In this document: in pieces, positions 23,153 through 36,226 of the stretch
How the letters are laid out: every line of letters starts with the position of its first letter
Position numbering within the stretch: position 1 is the first letter of the stretch
NCBI GenBank assembly: GCA_019137255.1
Contig: WPDH01000160.1
Location: forward strand, 211,020 to 275,019
Length of the DNA: 64,000 nt
Origin: Corinectria fuckeliana
Taxonomy: Eukaryota; Ascomycota; Sordariomycetes; Hypocreales; Nectriaceae
Direction of reading: 5' to 3'
Program-made: the position numbers and the translations under genes
Notes under the pieces: generated by a model
Databases searched by the model: none
What the model was told of the DNA's origin: nothing
What the model saw: only the letters and a program-made list of their open reading frames with translations

Positions 23153-26100
23153 ACTTGTCGGTCTCTCTCGCCATCAGCGCCTCCGATTTGCTGTCCGTGG
23201 GGGGATGTGAAGGAAAAATGACTCAAGGGTAAAATACTGCCAATGAGGAGAGATGGCTTGTGTGAACTCCCCGCAGCAAGGTCCCGGGAGATTTGTTTTG
23301 AAGAGAGCAGACTCCGCGATGGCGAGGTGCGTTTGGAGGCGTTGACGGCGAGGGAGGGACTGATGCACGGTGCCCGACTGTTCTTTACTCTCCGCTTACT
23401 GCTACCAGAAAACCCGAGAAAACAAAGCACAGTGCACACGAGGATACTGTACAACACGCTGTAGACATGACATCTCCCGGCCGAATGCCACCGTCGGTCC
23501 TGACGGGGTGCTGCGGGGAGTTCAGAAGCTGGACTTAAGCTTAAGTGACAGAGCCACCTTAGCCCCAACCAACTCAGCCACCCCAGCGGGCTCTATTATG
23601 TGGGCCTAGGCCTCCCAAACAGAAACGTGTGGCCGTGAGCCAAGTCGCTAGCGCCGGGCTCGTCGGCGGTCATTCACGAGTTCCGAAGGAGGAGGATGAC
23701 GACATGTGAACCACAATGAGGTGAGAGGTTAGATCCTGGGTATTCTTCTGGGATACTAACTTTTCCCTTGTCGTAGAGCTGTGTCGAAGAGTGGTTGTTG
23801 AGTGTAAGAAGGCCATGTTATGACACGGAGGATTCAGGGGTCGCAATAGACGGCACCCGCTTCCCACACTGTCTTCTCCTTGGCTCCCTAAATCATCCAC
23901 AGACTCCGCGACTTCCGGTCTTGCGACATCCCTTTGACGCGGGGCCATTGGAGAAGGATGGCTACATAATCTGCCAGCATATCGTCCTACCTGCCTGTAG
24001 TCTCCTCCCGGCCAGATCTTCCCCTTCGACAAGGCTCTGATGTCGCAATATTAGCCCCGGACATTCGACCCGCGATGACCTCCACGTGCCAAGACCTCTA
24101 ACGGAATTAGCCCTAGCTGCGATTCCTCTCTTCTCCCCTCGTAGTCTAATTACCTAGCACGTCGTCAGATCACAGCACGAGCTGGACGTCTCAGCGTTGA
24201 CCAGGCCAGTACACAGGTGAAGCTCTAGGCGAGGACCCCTGCCAGCCTGCGGTTTTGAATCTAGGACTTGGCCGTGCTTTTGGGGTTGGGTTTAAGCTTA
24301 AACATGCTTGCTTGTTTATTTTTGTTGTTTATTTTACCATCGATGTGTAATATTATTTTGCCCCCCCCCCCAACACGTGGCGCTGATTGTTGATGCTCTA
24401 GCCCTCGATTGCCGCAGATACAATGAACTTGTAATGGCGTCGTGAGAACAGGATCTTAGCCAGCTTTACGACAAGGTCTTGGCGATCATGCTTGCTGCGC
24501 AGCGCCATCTCCCGTCCAGATCCAGACTTCGTGGCCCCTCACTTCTGTAAGGTGAGATGTCGAGATTCTGGATAGAATGCATGGCCAGCTGAAGGGCTGG
24601 GCCATGGTGGTATCGTGCCTCTCGAGGTTACGGCACTGCTAGGACCACTTGGCCATGCGAAGGGAGCCGATGAGGCTCATGGGGTCATATTTCTAGTTTT
24701 GATGGGAGAGCGATGTACCAGGGATCGGTTAGGAGCCGAAGCACTTTGTCCTCGCAGTAATCATTCTGTCCATTTCGCAGTCTTGACTTGAAGTCAGCAG
24801 CCTGTTCTGCCTATCTAGTGAATGCCGTAGCTTTCGAAGAGAGCAGAGTCTGCTGTTCTTCCTTTTCTGTTGTCGAAGAGTACACTGAGGAAGTGAGAGT
24901 GCCAGCTATACATTCTGATCAATTACCTATACATCCGTACCTAAAGGCGGGGAAATCCAGCGGCTGTTGACGCCGGGATGAGCTTTGTGAGTCTGTCTGT
25001 ATTGACATTCAGCATTTAGGCCAGCTTATCACTTAGCATCAGCGTAGTGCGCACTGCATTTTGCTATGACTGGAAAATGCAATAGTATTGATGGTTATCT
25101 ACGGCTTGCTTCTTGATAGAGTTAAGTAGCCGGCCACAACCCAGAATAAAGATGTATCCCAGGATCCGAATGAGGTTAGGAACGAAGCCGTCGTCATGTG
25201 CCGAGAAGCCAACCAACAGCATCGGTGTGTTATAGCTCACAAAGGAAGTAAATTGCGATAGTCTTTGGGCTGTCTGGCAATTAGATCCGGTGGAATCATC
25301 GATTGAGGTAAAATCGAGTGGCTAGGTCGTAGTAACCATACAGATCTTTGCATCTCCGTCCTCGCTTCACTGATTGACTCGTGTAGGTTCGACAGTGAAG
25401 ACGCAATTACTTAGAAGTTGGTTCTGAAATTAAGGTAAGCCCAAAACCGGGCCACTGGCGTTCATCTACTTCGTGAAAGACGTGGGATATTCCTCCCTTA
25501 CTCTTCACCCACAGAGCTAGCCGCTTACCACAGCCTCAGCCTCGTCGCGATTTTTCTCCGTAGAATTACTTAGCAGTGTGTCCATGTTTGCTAGATTCTT
25601 CTCATGCAATCGTGAACTAGGCACTGACGGCACTGGAGACGCGATCACGGCCTTGGCGGCCAGAGTCTCTTCTCCCTCTTTGTAAGTCTGGCCTGGAGTC
25701 ACAATGGACTCAACACCGCGTCTTTCTGAACTAAAGATGTTGCCACAAGACACTGTTATTCTCGCCAAGGTACAATCAAAAGATAGACGTGGACCCTACA
25801 TACTGTGGATGTGTCTTCGCATTTCAGATCGATCTACTGGATCATACAAGGTGCCTCTTAGGCCTCAGATGACACTTCCTTCAAAGACAGTTGGGAGGAA
25901 GGCCTGACGAGATCACAAGAAATTGACGTAAAATTCGGTGAGGCAGTTTCCAGTCGTCTCTCTCTACCACAGAGTTCTTCCTTCTATTCTGAGATTTCTG
26001 AATAGTCAAAAACCGCTTGCCCTAGGGAATGCTAGACGGCTACCTAAAAAGGAAGATACTAGATATATCTGGCCCTGAGGATACTTTCATTGGATGCGTG

Positions 26101-26220
26101 GTGCTTTACTTGTGCGGACCGACTTGTTGGCTATATCTTGCGGCCGAGACATAGAAGACCACAACGCACTCGAAGCAGATACACCATTCACTATAGTAGA
26201 CGCATCACAGGATTGAAGGA

Positions 26221-26665
26221 TTAATTAATAGCATGTATGTAATTAAAGGGAAGCCTTCATCAAGAAGATGTATCATTTCGGTTTAAATATGCTTTTCTTA
26301 ATATTTTCTTAAATAAGGGGAGGAGCTTAGTAAAAATATAAAAGAAACCCTTTATAAGGTAATATACTTAATACTGTAGAGTATTATTATTTGGTTTTAA
26401 ATCCGCCTTTATATCTTAAATAAATAAAGTAATATAGTAAATAATATATAATAAAATAACTTAATAAGATACTATAACTAGTACTATAAAACACAATATC
26501 CGTTTTTACGTAAGTAATTTAATATATAAATAACAAGTTTTTATAATTAATAGAATTTATATAGTATTAATCTTATACCTTAAGGCTTGCTTTTATAATA
26601 TATATAAATCTCCCCTTTTAACCTTAAAAGCTTCTTTTAATATAATAAACAATCACGAAACACTA
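26221..26665. repeat. AT-rich island, probably RIP-degraded repeat remnant
   Basis: Composition drops abruptly to very high A+T with TAATA/TATAA runs and almost no CpG over about 440 bp, flanked by normal sequence. No coding frame. The texture is the same as in the 62-64 kb block. Probably a fragment of a mobile element mutated by RIP; the element cannot be named. Confidence 0.6.
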
Positions 26666-29532
26666 TTTTTAACACAAGCCCGAAGAAGCACGATAAACGC
26701 GATGCAAATCACCCACTGTGCCGTCTGGGCAAACAGTGAGGAAGAAGTATACATCCATGTCTCCCTCTATATCGCTCAGCTAGCCGTACCGTACGAAAAT
26801 GCTAAGCCTTGATCTCGCTATTCAAGAAAGCACGACTAATTCGGCATAACGCTCATCAAGCCTAGGGATAGCAGAAGATGGCCCTGTACAACTTCTTTTA
26901 AACTCCTCGAGATGCTTGTTATTGCCCTATGGTTGGTGCTTGGTCGGGAATATAGTCACTTGAGTGCTCAACAAACCGTATCAAACCTTCCTCAGGGAGC
27001 TAACAGCTATAGCAAAGCCTCTAATAGGACCCAAAATACAGACCAAGAGAGCCTCACACGTTGACCCGCTCTTATCAACAACGAAAAGTCGCATCCAGGC
27101 CCCAGCTGCCATGTGTCTGATTCATACCTAGTCGTTGGGCAGCTTGTACATCTAGAATGCATCGTTAGGATATCGAAGAGTGTATTATACCGCTGCATAT
27201 ACTATCAATAATGAATTGCAAGGTGACACTAGAAAAGCTGATTCGAACACCAAAACTTAACTCGTCATCCACAAAGCTGAAGTTATGCGTGCCATCTGAC
27301 CTAGCTCTGCTGTGCCCCCTTCAGACTGTTAAACTGGCCGTAAAAGCGAGCAAAACAAGCTTCAGACTTTGACCTCGACAATTTCTTTTCCCGCACCCAA
27401 ACTCGTGATCTCTTTCAAAGTATCCAAGACGCATACGCGTACATGATTGTAGTACAGCCAATCGATGTCGACGGAATACGAAGTACGAGATTGTCCTTGC
27501 AAATCCTTCGTCCCCTGGCATGGTCCTAAATTGGGAACGGAAGATCGACCCTCCATTGAATGTGCTAAGACCCCAGTGAGATTCCGCACAGACATTACCC
27601 CGGCTTCAAAGAGACGGCATAACAAACAAGAGCATGTCCACAGGATAATCGTGGCGGCCAAAGCGCTGGATAGGGTGGTATGGAGCTCTAGCCTATCGGC
27701 TGGAACCTTTGCACATTCCGAAAGTTTCGTACATAGTATAGGACTACTTCCTTCATGCTTAATGCAGCAAATCTAGCGAGGTTTTATATTAGGCCAACTA
27801 CTGGAACCTCGGGGGTCATTTAATGAGTTTCGGTTGCGTCCCTTCCTTAGTTCGCAGCCTGTATGCCAAAGTAAGGTCTAACAGAAAGTAGAATTGGCCA
27901 TATCTCACGTGCTAGAAAGGAAACGACGGCACGTTTGGTAAGCACTTGACCGGGAATGTATGATTGGGGTCCAGAGTTGCAATTTGACAGACGGGCACGC
28001 AACCCTGGTACCTACATAGTACTTCATTCACTCGGCCCTCGTTACTTAGAATACATCCCCTTGTCGCGCCCAGACTTCATCTCCAGGAATTGCTAGTCCT
28101 AGGCAGAACCTCGGCGTGAACGAAGCGACTGGGCCTGTACCAGGGGACGTGGCTTGGGTCCGGGGATGAGATTAAGGCACACGCCCCCGGGAGCACTGTT
28201 GCAACCATCTTGATCCCCGGATTTACTGTCAATAAACCTCTGCCATGTGGGCAAGGGACCCTTCTGAAAGACTGATGTGACTGCTCACAATATCTTGCTG
28301 TGTCTAACCAAATGGCCCAAGGCCTGCCTCGCCTCTGTCTGACGTATGATCTCAGCCCGCAAACGCACCTCGTTACTTGATGCCGATAGTTGGCCGGCGC
28401 CATACGCAGCAGTCCTCGTTGATCCCTGCAAAGCGGTCATTCGTCGAACCCCGGTCGCTTGCTAGGGGCAAGGCCGAGGAGACTCTGGAACCCCTCTACT
28501 TCAGTTTTGCACGGAGTTTGTGGCGTACAAGTCGCCAGACCGCTTCAGTCTGCGCCAAAGGATGAACCAGACTACTTAGACAGCCAAACCTGAGCAGGCT
28601 TCCTCGTGTTTCAAGAAACTGCTTCTGAATGTCTTAGAGGTGCCTGGAAGCTTTCGATGTTTTGGCAATCGATCCGCCCCGCATGCTCCACGAATGACTG
28701 GGATGTGATAGCACATCGGCCTCGGACAAGTCCTTACCTCTGTGCATAGTACGTAATAGTACGCACTGATAAGTAGTACGTAGGCAGATGCGGATAGAGA
28801 TGAGAGAAAGATGCCAGTTATCAGCCACAGTCTTTGAGTTTTTGGGGCATCATCGGACTCAGGCTCGTCATCACAGCCCTGATCCTCCTCTGATGGCTCG
28901 CTCGGACTCTCCGGACTCCGCCTCTCTTCTCCGCAATACCAGGATTTGCCCTCCAGGGCTACTGAGATACGAAGTACTCGTAGGAATCCTTCCAGCCTGA
29001 CTGCGGCCGTAGAACACACTGCATGCATGCGTTTCGCTGACCAGGAATGTGGATCGACGCTGGCGAGCGAGGCTAGACGACGTGGGACCCTAGACGAGGT
29101 GGCATCACATATCCATTTGCGGCTTAGATTTCTTCCCTTGCGCAAACACCCAAAGGCCGGTGCGAAGTACACACCGTCATTTCATCCCATAATCGGGCTG
29201 GGCTTCACGTATGAGTCGAGTGACTGATGACTTCTCGGCGTGGCCTGTTCCCACGGCCGCTCGCTGGTTTGGGGTATGGTGGGATGTGATGGGAGTCGGA
29301 AACTGCTAGTTGAGCGACGTCAGACATGCGTTCTAATAGTTTAGACTATGGACTGGTGAATCTTCACGTTTCCGGCATAGCGAAGCGCCACGCAAGCCTC
29401 CGTCGAGAGCGGGTGGACTACAGGTGATACGTAGTAGTTTCGTAGAGAATGCGATTAATATACCTAGGACAAAGACAAAGCTGAACCCAATACCGTAAAC
29501 CTATTTCCCGTCCGTCATGCCCCCGTTCCCAT

Positions 29533-30772
29533 TTACGCCTTGACGGTCCTCTGCGCTTTCTCAAAATACTCGCCTATCTTGTGTTCAAAGGGCGCGAGGG
29601 GATGCTCTTCGCCCAAACCCAGGTCCTTGAGCTTGTACCGGGGGTTCGTCGTGTGCATGGCCATGTAGCCTCTGATGCTCTCATTCCAAGACTGTGCGTA
29701 TATACCCCTGCCCTTTAGGATCTCCTCGACCCGTCGTGCTGCCGTGATGGTCTCCTCATTGACCTCCTCGAGAACGGTAAGGATCGACTTGCCCGTGCAC
29801 GTCGCACGGTTGTGGAGGTAGTTCCTTGTATCGCCGCCGAGTTCTTCCTTGTAGAAACTACCGAGTAGCAAAACGTTAACATGCTTGGACAGGATCACCT
29901 CACAAGGCTGGCTGGCTGGCTGGTGGGGCTACTCACGATAGTACGTCGTTTGAGATGTCGATGAACTTAGCCATGTCTGGGATTGCCTCGAGGAAGGCTC
30001 CAACATCGGGATAGAGCACCTTGGGATAGCAGAAGACGGAGTAGGCCACGTTCATGCCGGACATGTCTCTATAGAAATGGGGGAACTGCTCGCCCGCCCT
30101 GGTGACGGACATGTTCTGGAAGCCGTCGTGACGCTCCAGCGAGTTGCTCGTCAGGAACTTTAGGACCGAGATCTGCAGCAGGTTCGCCATGACGGGATCG
30201 AAATGGACGTGGGCCTCGCGGATCAGGCCTGCGATGCCTTCCAGGAGGTTGTTGGGCTGGGTCTCGCCTTGGAAGAAGCGCTGCTGGAAGAGGAGCGCCT
30301 CCTCGACCATCTCGTTGCTCTGGCCGACGATGTCATCGAACTGCACGACGAGCCAGGTGAAGAGCCCGACGTAGCCCTGGACTTCAACCGGATGGTTAGG
30401 ATGCGCAAGCTGTCGGGGGGCTGCCGTTAGCAAAACACATGGATTCTCGCAACAGGGGAGGGCCTTTCAACATGCCAGTCCTTCGGCATATCCCAACCGA
30501 AAACCCTTTGCAGAGATGGCGGTGTCAAGCGGCACGCCGATCTCAACGGCCCTCTTGTGCATGCACTCGAGCAGCGCTTCAACGGCCTCGCCCTTGAGTT
30601 TGGGGGCGCCGGGATAGTTCAACTGCTCCAGCATCTGGGCGCAGATGGGCCGGACGAGGGAGGCGAGGCGCTCTGGCTCCTTGGCTAGGAGTTCGTCATC
30701 TAGATGGCTTTCGTGCCGGAAGAAGACTCCCCGCAAGGCCGTGGCGGCGGTGTGAAAGCCAAAATCAAACAT
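29533..30772 (-). CDS. Trichodiene-synthase-family class I terpene cyclase
   Basis: Preferred model: exons 30772-30476, 30409-29937 and 29857-29533, 364 residues. It is an all-helical class I cyclase. The first metal-binding motif is FDDIVGQS (Asp at about 124-125) and the second is NDVLSFYKE (Asn253, Ser257, Glu261, the NSE triad); YNHR-like basic residues follow (RNYLHNRA). The overall pattern and spacing place it in the trichodiene-synthase (TRI5) family, which also includes longiborneol synthase and uncharacterised sesquiterpene cyclases. It would ionise a prenyl diphosphate with Mg2+. The Asp-rich motif differs from true trichodiene synthases, so the product is unknown. Intron 1 is ambiguous: a GC donor (CTG|GCATGT) gives good branch spacing, while a GT donor four bases later with an upstream acceptor gives 369 residues. 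No P450 or other cluster gene is adjacent. Confidence 0.75.
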
Positions 30773-32602
30773 GGTATGTAGCTATGCGGTCTAGATGGAG
30801 TAAGGAGTATTCGTGGTTGTGGAGTACGTAGTACGGAGTACGGAGTACGGCGTGGAAAAGTATGGAGTAGTAGCCGTATACCTATACCTTGGTAAGGTAG
30901 CAGCAGCAATAACACGCTTTGACGAAGCTCAAGGGTCTGAATCGAAGAAGCGAAGAAGACTGGGAAGAAAAAGCAACCCTCAGGATTAGACGGATATGAG
31001 CACAGACAGAGAGCTAAGTACGACATGAAACGGTCCCCGCGGGTGAACCCTCGACGGGACGGCACACGACTGCGGCGGCTACGCAAGCAAGGCAAGTGGA
31101 TGCTCGAGTGGTTGCTTGCCCCAATGGAGCGTTCTGGCCGACGCATGTCGGGAAGTGAGGATGGTCAGGATGATGCTAATGCCGTTGGCTGCAAGCTGGA
31201 AAGCAGTTGAACGAGGATGGTCCCTCTAGAGGACGGCGATCCACTGGAACCTGGCCACTTGAGGGCATATTAGATCCACCGAGACCCTTGCTGCTGCCTT
31301 GGTTCAAAGGCGAAGCTACGAGATAAGTATAGTACAGCCTGCGAGTTGCGAGTTGCACTAGACGACACGTGCACAAGTGGCGCCGGCGTGGTGTGCGAAC
31401 GGGCGGAGGTGGGTTTCGGGGGCGAGGCGGCACAGGAGAAAGAGCGAGACCATGGCTAGTCATTAGAGCTACACTAGCTAAAGCAGCACCTGGGTGAATC
31501 CATTTCCCATCTTGCAGCCCGACCATTGTCTCAGGCGAACGCCGTTGTTTTCGATGCTCGGTCTCGGCGGCGATACCAAGGACTTACACGGGCGCGTCGT
31601 TGCCGGCTTACGGCAGGGATGCGAATATCGCCTCCAGCGCGGTGGTAACGAACGCTTCCGGCGCCGTGGGCGTGGGTTTTGTTTTTGCGCAGAACCAACA
31701 AGCCAACGAGGGGAGAGGAGTTGGTAGGGAAGAAAGGAAGGGGGGGCATTACCACGCGAAGACGCATGCAGCTCTGGTAACTTCCTTGGACTTTTGGGTC
31801 TAGGGCCCTGGCGAGTGGGTTTCATCCCGGGGTGCCGCGAGCACTAGAGGCACGCTACTCCCGAAGATAGCATGATCGTCTTCTTAGCAAGAGTCGACAG
31901 AGTCTTGGGAGTCGAGAGGGGACAGGGGGGGTTCCTTGGAGGGCAAATCGCTGCATCATCAGGAGTCCAGGCCTTCATACCGAGACGTGCTAACGTAGAT
32001 AGTAACTGGATGGTAGGACACCAGGAGTGGGCAGTGGGTATGTAATGCCGTGGCAATATCCTGGGGCAGTCGAGTGACGAGCTACATACGTGGTACATGG
32101 TTAGCTACGCCCGGTTGCGGCGTTTGCTCTGGACTGCGAGAGTGAATTAACGGGGGATCTCCCACGCTACCGTGCCTGGGAATACATGCATACTGAGTTT
32201 TCTCAAGAGCAGTACGAATACTCCCTTGTAGATTACGACGTCTGATTGTCGTGGTCGTTCTCGGTAACGGCTAGCCAGAGAAGCGTCCCGAATAGGAGAT
32301 GCTGTCGTCCGCCGATGAACGGAATGTTGAGCGAGCGCCACCAGGGATCGCCAGCTTGTCGGTTCGTAGGAAGTAGACGAAGCGCATCCCTGCGGCCTGG
32401 AATGCACGTCCGGTAGCTGGTACCGCCGAGAGCATGATGCCTGCCGGAAAGGCGTGTTGTTGGTTGGTCGTTTCTGGGTATAAACGCCGGCATCCCGTCG
32501 AGGCGCGCTCCTCGGGTTGCATTAGATTCTGGGTGTTGGTCCCCCCCCCTGCTTGACATCTCCCAACTGAGAGAGTCCTGCAGCCTGTGCCTAGCAATCA
32601 GG
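30773..32602. other. Intergenic region
   Basis: Includes a GGAGTAC tandem (30830-30852) just upstream of the cyclase start. Overlapping frames at 31.4-31.8 kb lie on both strands with no domain or splice support. Nothing else is seen. Confidence 0.5.
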
Positions 32603-33885
32603 ATGGGCCTCACGTACAGACGTCTCGACCCGCTGCGGCGCGAGATCCGCCTGCTGGAGGTGCAGCCGGCTCGCAACATGACCGACGCCGTCGAGTGCCG
32701 CCTGGTGACCATCAGCCTCGACGACGACCCCGGGTACATCGCCCTCTCGTCGCTCTACGGCGACGCAACCGTCACGGACAAGATCCTGGTCAACGGCCGC
32801 CCCGTCACCATCACGACGCACCTCGCACAGGCGCTCAAGCACGTCCGCGCCGTCTTCTACCCGACCATCTCGCAGCGGTTCCAGCGCAAGCCCGCCCGGC
32901 GGCCGCATGGCGCGCCCCGCTGGCTAAGGCAGCTCTTCGGCGCGAGCGCGCAGTCGCGAGACGACCTGCGGCCGCGGGCGCTGCTCGTGTGGGTGGACCT
33001 GCTGTGCGTGAACCAGCGCGACGAGTTCGAGAAGTCCAAGCAGCTCGTCGAGATGCGCCTCATCTACCGCTCCGCCGAGCTGGTCGTCGGCTGGCTGGGC
33101 GAGAAGAGCGAGCACACCGACGTGGCCATGGCGACGCTCGCCGAGATCGAGGACGCCATGCCGCCCCGCTGGGGAGACCCGGGAGACCGGGAGAAGCATC
33201 CGGAGGACTACTCGCCGACTCACAGGTGGGCGGCGCCGATAACCCACATCTGGGGCGCGGGCCCGGACGGCGAGATCCCCTTCATGATGCCGCACTGGAT
33301 CGGCTGCAACGACTTCATGACCCGCCAGTACTTCCAGCGCCGATGGATCCTCGAGGAGACGGCCATGGCCCGCTTCCCGGCCTTTCTGATCGGCGATACC
33401 ATCGTGCCGTGGAAGCAGGTGCTTCGCCTGAACCGGATGATGGAGGAGTTCAAGTATCATCCATCCGATGTCTTCCCGCCTGTACGTGTGACCTAGACCG
33501 TCTACGATCTGCATCAGATCCATCCATCACATCCACCACGCATCCTCTATCCACTGCATTTATCACTGCATTTATCACTGCATTTGTCACATGTCGCAAT
33601 CAACCTATCTATCTATCCCCTCGCATCCCCTCGCACCTGAGACAACATACCAGCCCTTGTGTGATCCACTGCCTGTTGGTTGACTCCCGAGACAAATACG
33701 ACTCCATTGCTAACTCGTTCCCGCATCACTAGCACCTAAGCGCCATGATCGCCGATTTGCCCTTGGAAACCGCTCACAAGCTCCTCGACGAGTTCGCCAA
33801 GAGAGAAGCCCTAGAGGATGCCAAGATACTCCAAGAGACGGGCCAGAGGCCAAACTCCGCATCCACCCGGTCGACTGATCCATAA
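32603..33885 (+). CDS. HET-domain protein, short and divergent
   Basis: Exon 1 32603-33481 and exon 2 33733-33885 join in phase 0 across a 251-nt intron (GTACGT donor, CTAAC branch about 17 nt before the CTAG acceptor), 343 residues. The HET blocks are recognisable but altered: YIALSSLYGD where most members have a Trp-Gly, then VWVDLLCVNQRD (the VDxxCIxQ block), then RRWILEETAMA (the RxWxxQE block, here with EE). HET proteins trigger cell death on heterokaryon incompatibility in the cytosol. Typical members are 500-800 residues, so this one lacks most of the C-terminal part. The exon 2 helix (AHKLLDEFAKREALEDAK) is coding-like, then ends at TAA; coding-like sequence resumes in another frame directly after (see next entry). 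Confidence 0.7.
33553..33590. repeat. Three 12-mers CACTGCATTTAT inside the HET intron
   Basis: Three near-copies within the unusually long 251-nt intron. Expansion of this repeat may explain the intron length. Confidence 0.7.
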
Positions 33886-34018
33886 TCAGCACGGCGTCTA
33901 CTACGTCATCACGTCTCCCGTCTACGAGCTGCGGCAATTTGTAGGATTTGACCCGGGAGGGGTCGACTATTACACGCGGGGTCAGCGTGCTTACACCATC
34001 ACGGAGCATGTGGAATAA
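33886..34018 (+). pseudogene. Out-of-frame continuation of the HET gene
   Basis: Immediately after the HET stop, the next frame reads HNQHGVYYVITSPVYELRQF and on to a TAA at 34016-34018 with normal codon use. No usable intron joins it to exon 2 in frame. Either a single indel truncated the HET protein, or an unrecognised 3' splice exists. Confidence 0.4.
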
Positions 34019-36226
34019 ATAATACGAGCGGGACTTTCCACCGACGGAATGGCGTCAGTGTTGTTACGAGAGGATACCCCAAAGTCTGTTCTGGCGTCTT
34101 GAGCGAGAGAGTGATGGAGTTCATTTTTGAGGATAGGGAAACTCCTCTCACTCTTACAGCATAGATGGCTTATGGCTATCGACCAGAGACGGTCATTCAC
34201 AAAGGTAGTAATTATTGACTACTATTCATCGGTTTCCCGAAGGATCATGACAACACCAAGCATCCAGTAGTGCTGATCCCGCCGGTCAGCACTAACAACC
34301 AACGCAAGGGCCTAGAACGTAGAGGCAGCAGGTGAGGCTCAGTCTCGTCAGGCCGTGAGGGTTGCTCGAGGCTTCCACGGAGTTAGTGCGTAGGCCTACA
34401 CAGCCTACGTCTACATAGTACATCAAATCGCCGGAAATGGAAACATGGTACAACGAGTTGATGATGGTGTGATGTGATGCCACACGGCCAACGGCTGTGT
34501 AAACCTCATCACATATGTCAATTGGACCAACAACTCCGCGACAAGATGGCCCAATAGTGCTTAATCTAAAGGCTGTAGGGTCAGTAAAAGCCATGCATGT
34601 CTCACTCTTGGCTGAGATCCGACGCGGCGTTGGTCACCTGTCACAACCATCTACAGCCAACTGCAGATTCGAGGCCGTCATCGTCGATGCATCAACTCAC
34701 ATGATAAGAGTCTCTCGGCACTTCCGTAAAGTGAGCAATCTGAGAACTGACCATCAGGGCAGAGTAATCATCACGGGTGAAATCCTTTCGGCAGCTTCCG
34801 GACCATCCTGAACCATGGATGCAAGTCCTACGCAAGGGCGGCTCGCTCGTGACCGCAAAGACAACGCTCCTTGCTTCATGGTGTTTTGCACGGATCGACA
34901 AATCGTCCCTGCCACGCTCTAGATCCATCGTCGCCCGCATGAAGAGGCTGACAATTGTGGGCTGGGCTGTTTCTAGCCCACCGCTACATACATAGGCCTA
35001 CAGGTGAACGCCTAGGCCTTGCGTCCATGTCTCACAAAGCTCTGGCTAGACCATCATCACACGCATTAGTGCAAGGTTACCGCCTAGTTGCTCATGCAAG
35101 CAATCGACAATAGGACGCGTGCTTTTGCTCTGCATGAATAACACCACCAACATACATGGCTAAAACACTACCTTAGCGCTGAACCTGGTTGCTGTCTTTC
35201 TTCGGGGCAGTCTAGGTCGATATAAATGCAGAAAGATGGAAGATGGAGCTTGGTCTAAATTTGAGAAAGGGTGGACAAGGCGTTTTCTTGCGGAATTATT
35301 CGCTCCGTCTCACAAAGGGCGTCCCACATTCTCCTCTGCAGGGCGATTTCTTTTTTGTATGCAGTCTGGCTCTAGCCCTGAGGCGCTCAAGAGTTTTGAA
35401 GATTCGATCGGTTTGTGAGGAGTCAACGCCAAGTCGAACCAAGGTGGTTCTGTGAGTTTAGGTCATGCAACTATGAAGCGGAGACGGAGACAAGAAACTC
35501 TGGACCCAAAGTGAGGTTAATTACAGTCTTCTTTAACACACCTGCATGGCCCAACATATTTTGGAAAGTGTATGGAAGGTATCAAAAACCTAGCGGTCTA
35601 GTCAAGACGCAATTGGACAGCTGAAAGAGAACTCATGTCGAGAACAGGTGTCGGTCGAAGACAAGCCAAGCCTTCCCTGCGCCTATAGGTCGAAAAACCT
35701 CGAGTCCCTAGATCTATGCCACGGGATTGATCTTCCTGATACCGTACAAGATTACGGTCTCGTTATAACCCTGCTTCAACAGGCTGTGAATACCAATTTC
35801 GCAGTTAAATTTGCCCATTCTCTCCCAGTCCTGCCTGTAGCATTCTTCCCTGGCCCTGGCGCCGAGTATCGAGTCAACAAAAGGGACGACAAGTACAGGC
35901 CTGCAGTAGAGTCGGCTCTGAACAAAGCAGCCAGTACTCAGCTAGCTAACATAAGAAGCTAGAGACTACAGCAAAGAGACAGTGCCGGGGAGTTAACAGG
36001 ATGCAATTTCTTCTCTTTTGGGAATCTCTCAAAGACGCACGATGTGTTGACGCTCATGCGGGAGACACCCATGGAGCTCAACGGGAAGCTTTGGGAGGTC
36101 CCCTTAGTCACCACCACGACGCAGAATAAGACACTGGTACATGGTGGACTGTGAAGTTATTACGAAGCTTTTCGAGATCCTAGCAAACTCTCGTCCAGAA
36201 CAAATCGTCTAATTTAGCTGAAGCCT
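34019..36226. other. Intergenic / degenerate region
   Basis: No supported gene. A frame ending at 36154 (plus) contains a coding-like stretch (LMRETPMELNGKLWEVPL), and another at 35648-35962 lacks an ATG; neither has a recognised family. Given the pseudogenes to the right, these may be fragments of decayed genes. Confidence 0.4.

Larger units (their letters stand above)
22798..29532. other. Gene-poor region, about 6.7 kb
   Basis: No frame here combines an ATG start, plausible length, splice signals and a recognisable domain. Candidates looked at and not supported include a 99-codon minus frame at 27661-27362 with a hydrophobic start and a 198-codon minus frame at 29172-28576 that lacks an ATG. 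The AT-rich island at 26.2-26.7 kb is described separately. The gene poverty and mixed composition suggest old transposon decay. Confidence 0.5.

Noticed and set aside
27362..27661. 99-codon minus frame with a hydrophobic N-terminus
   Set aside because: No ATG context, family or splice partner found; an overlapping plus frame of the same length exists.
28576..29172. 198-codon minus frame with one hydrophobic segment
   Set aside because: No ATG start, no splice or domain support, and a plus-strand frame overlaps it.
35648..36154. Possible two-exon gene on the plus strand
   Set aside because: The first frame lacks an ATG and the splice model is weak. Left as possible debris near the ArgC pseudogene.
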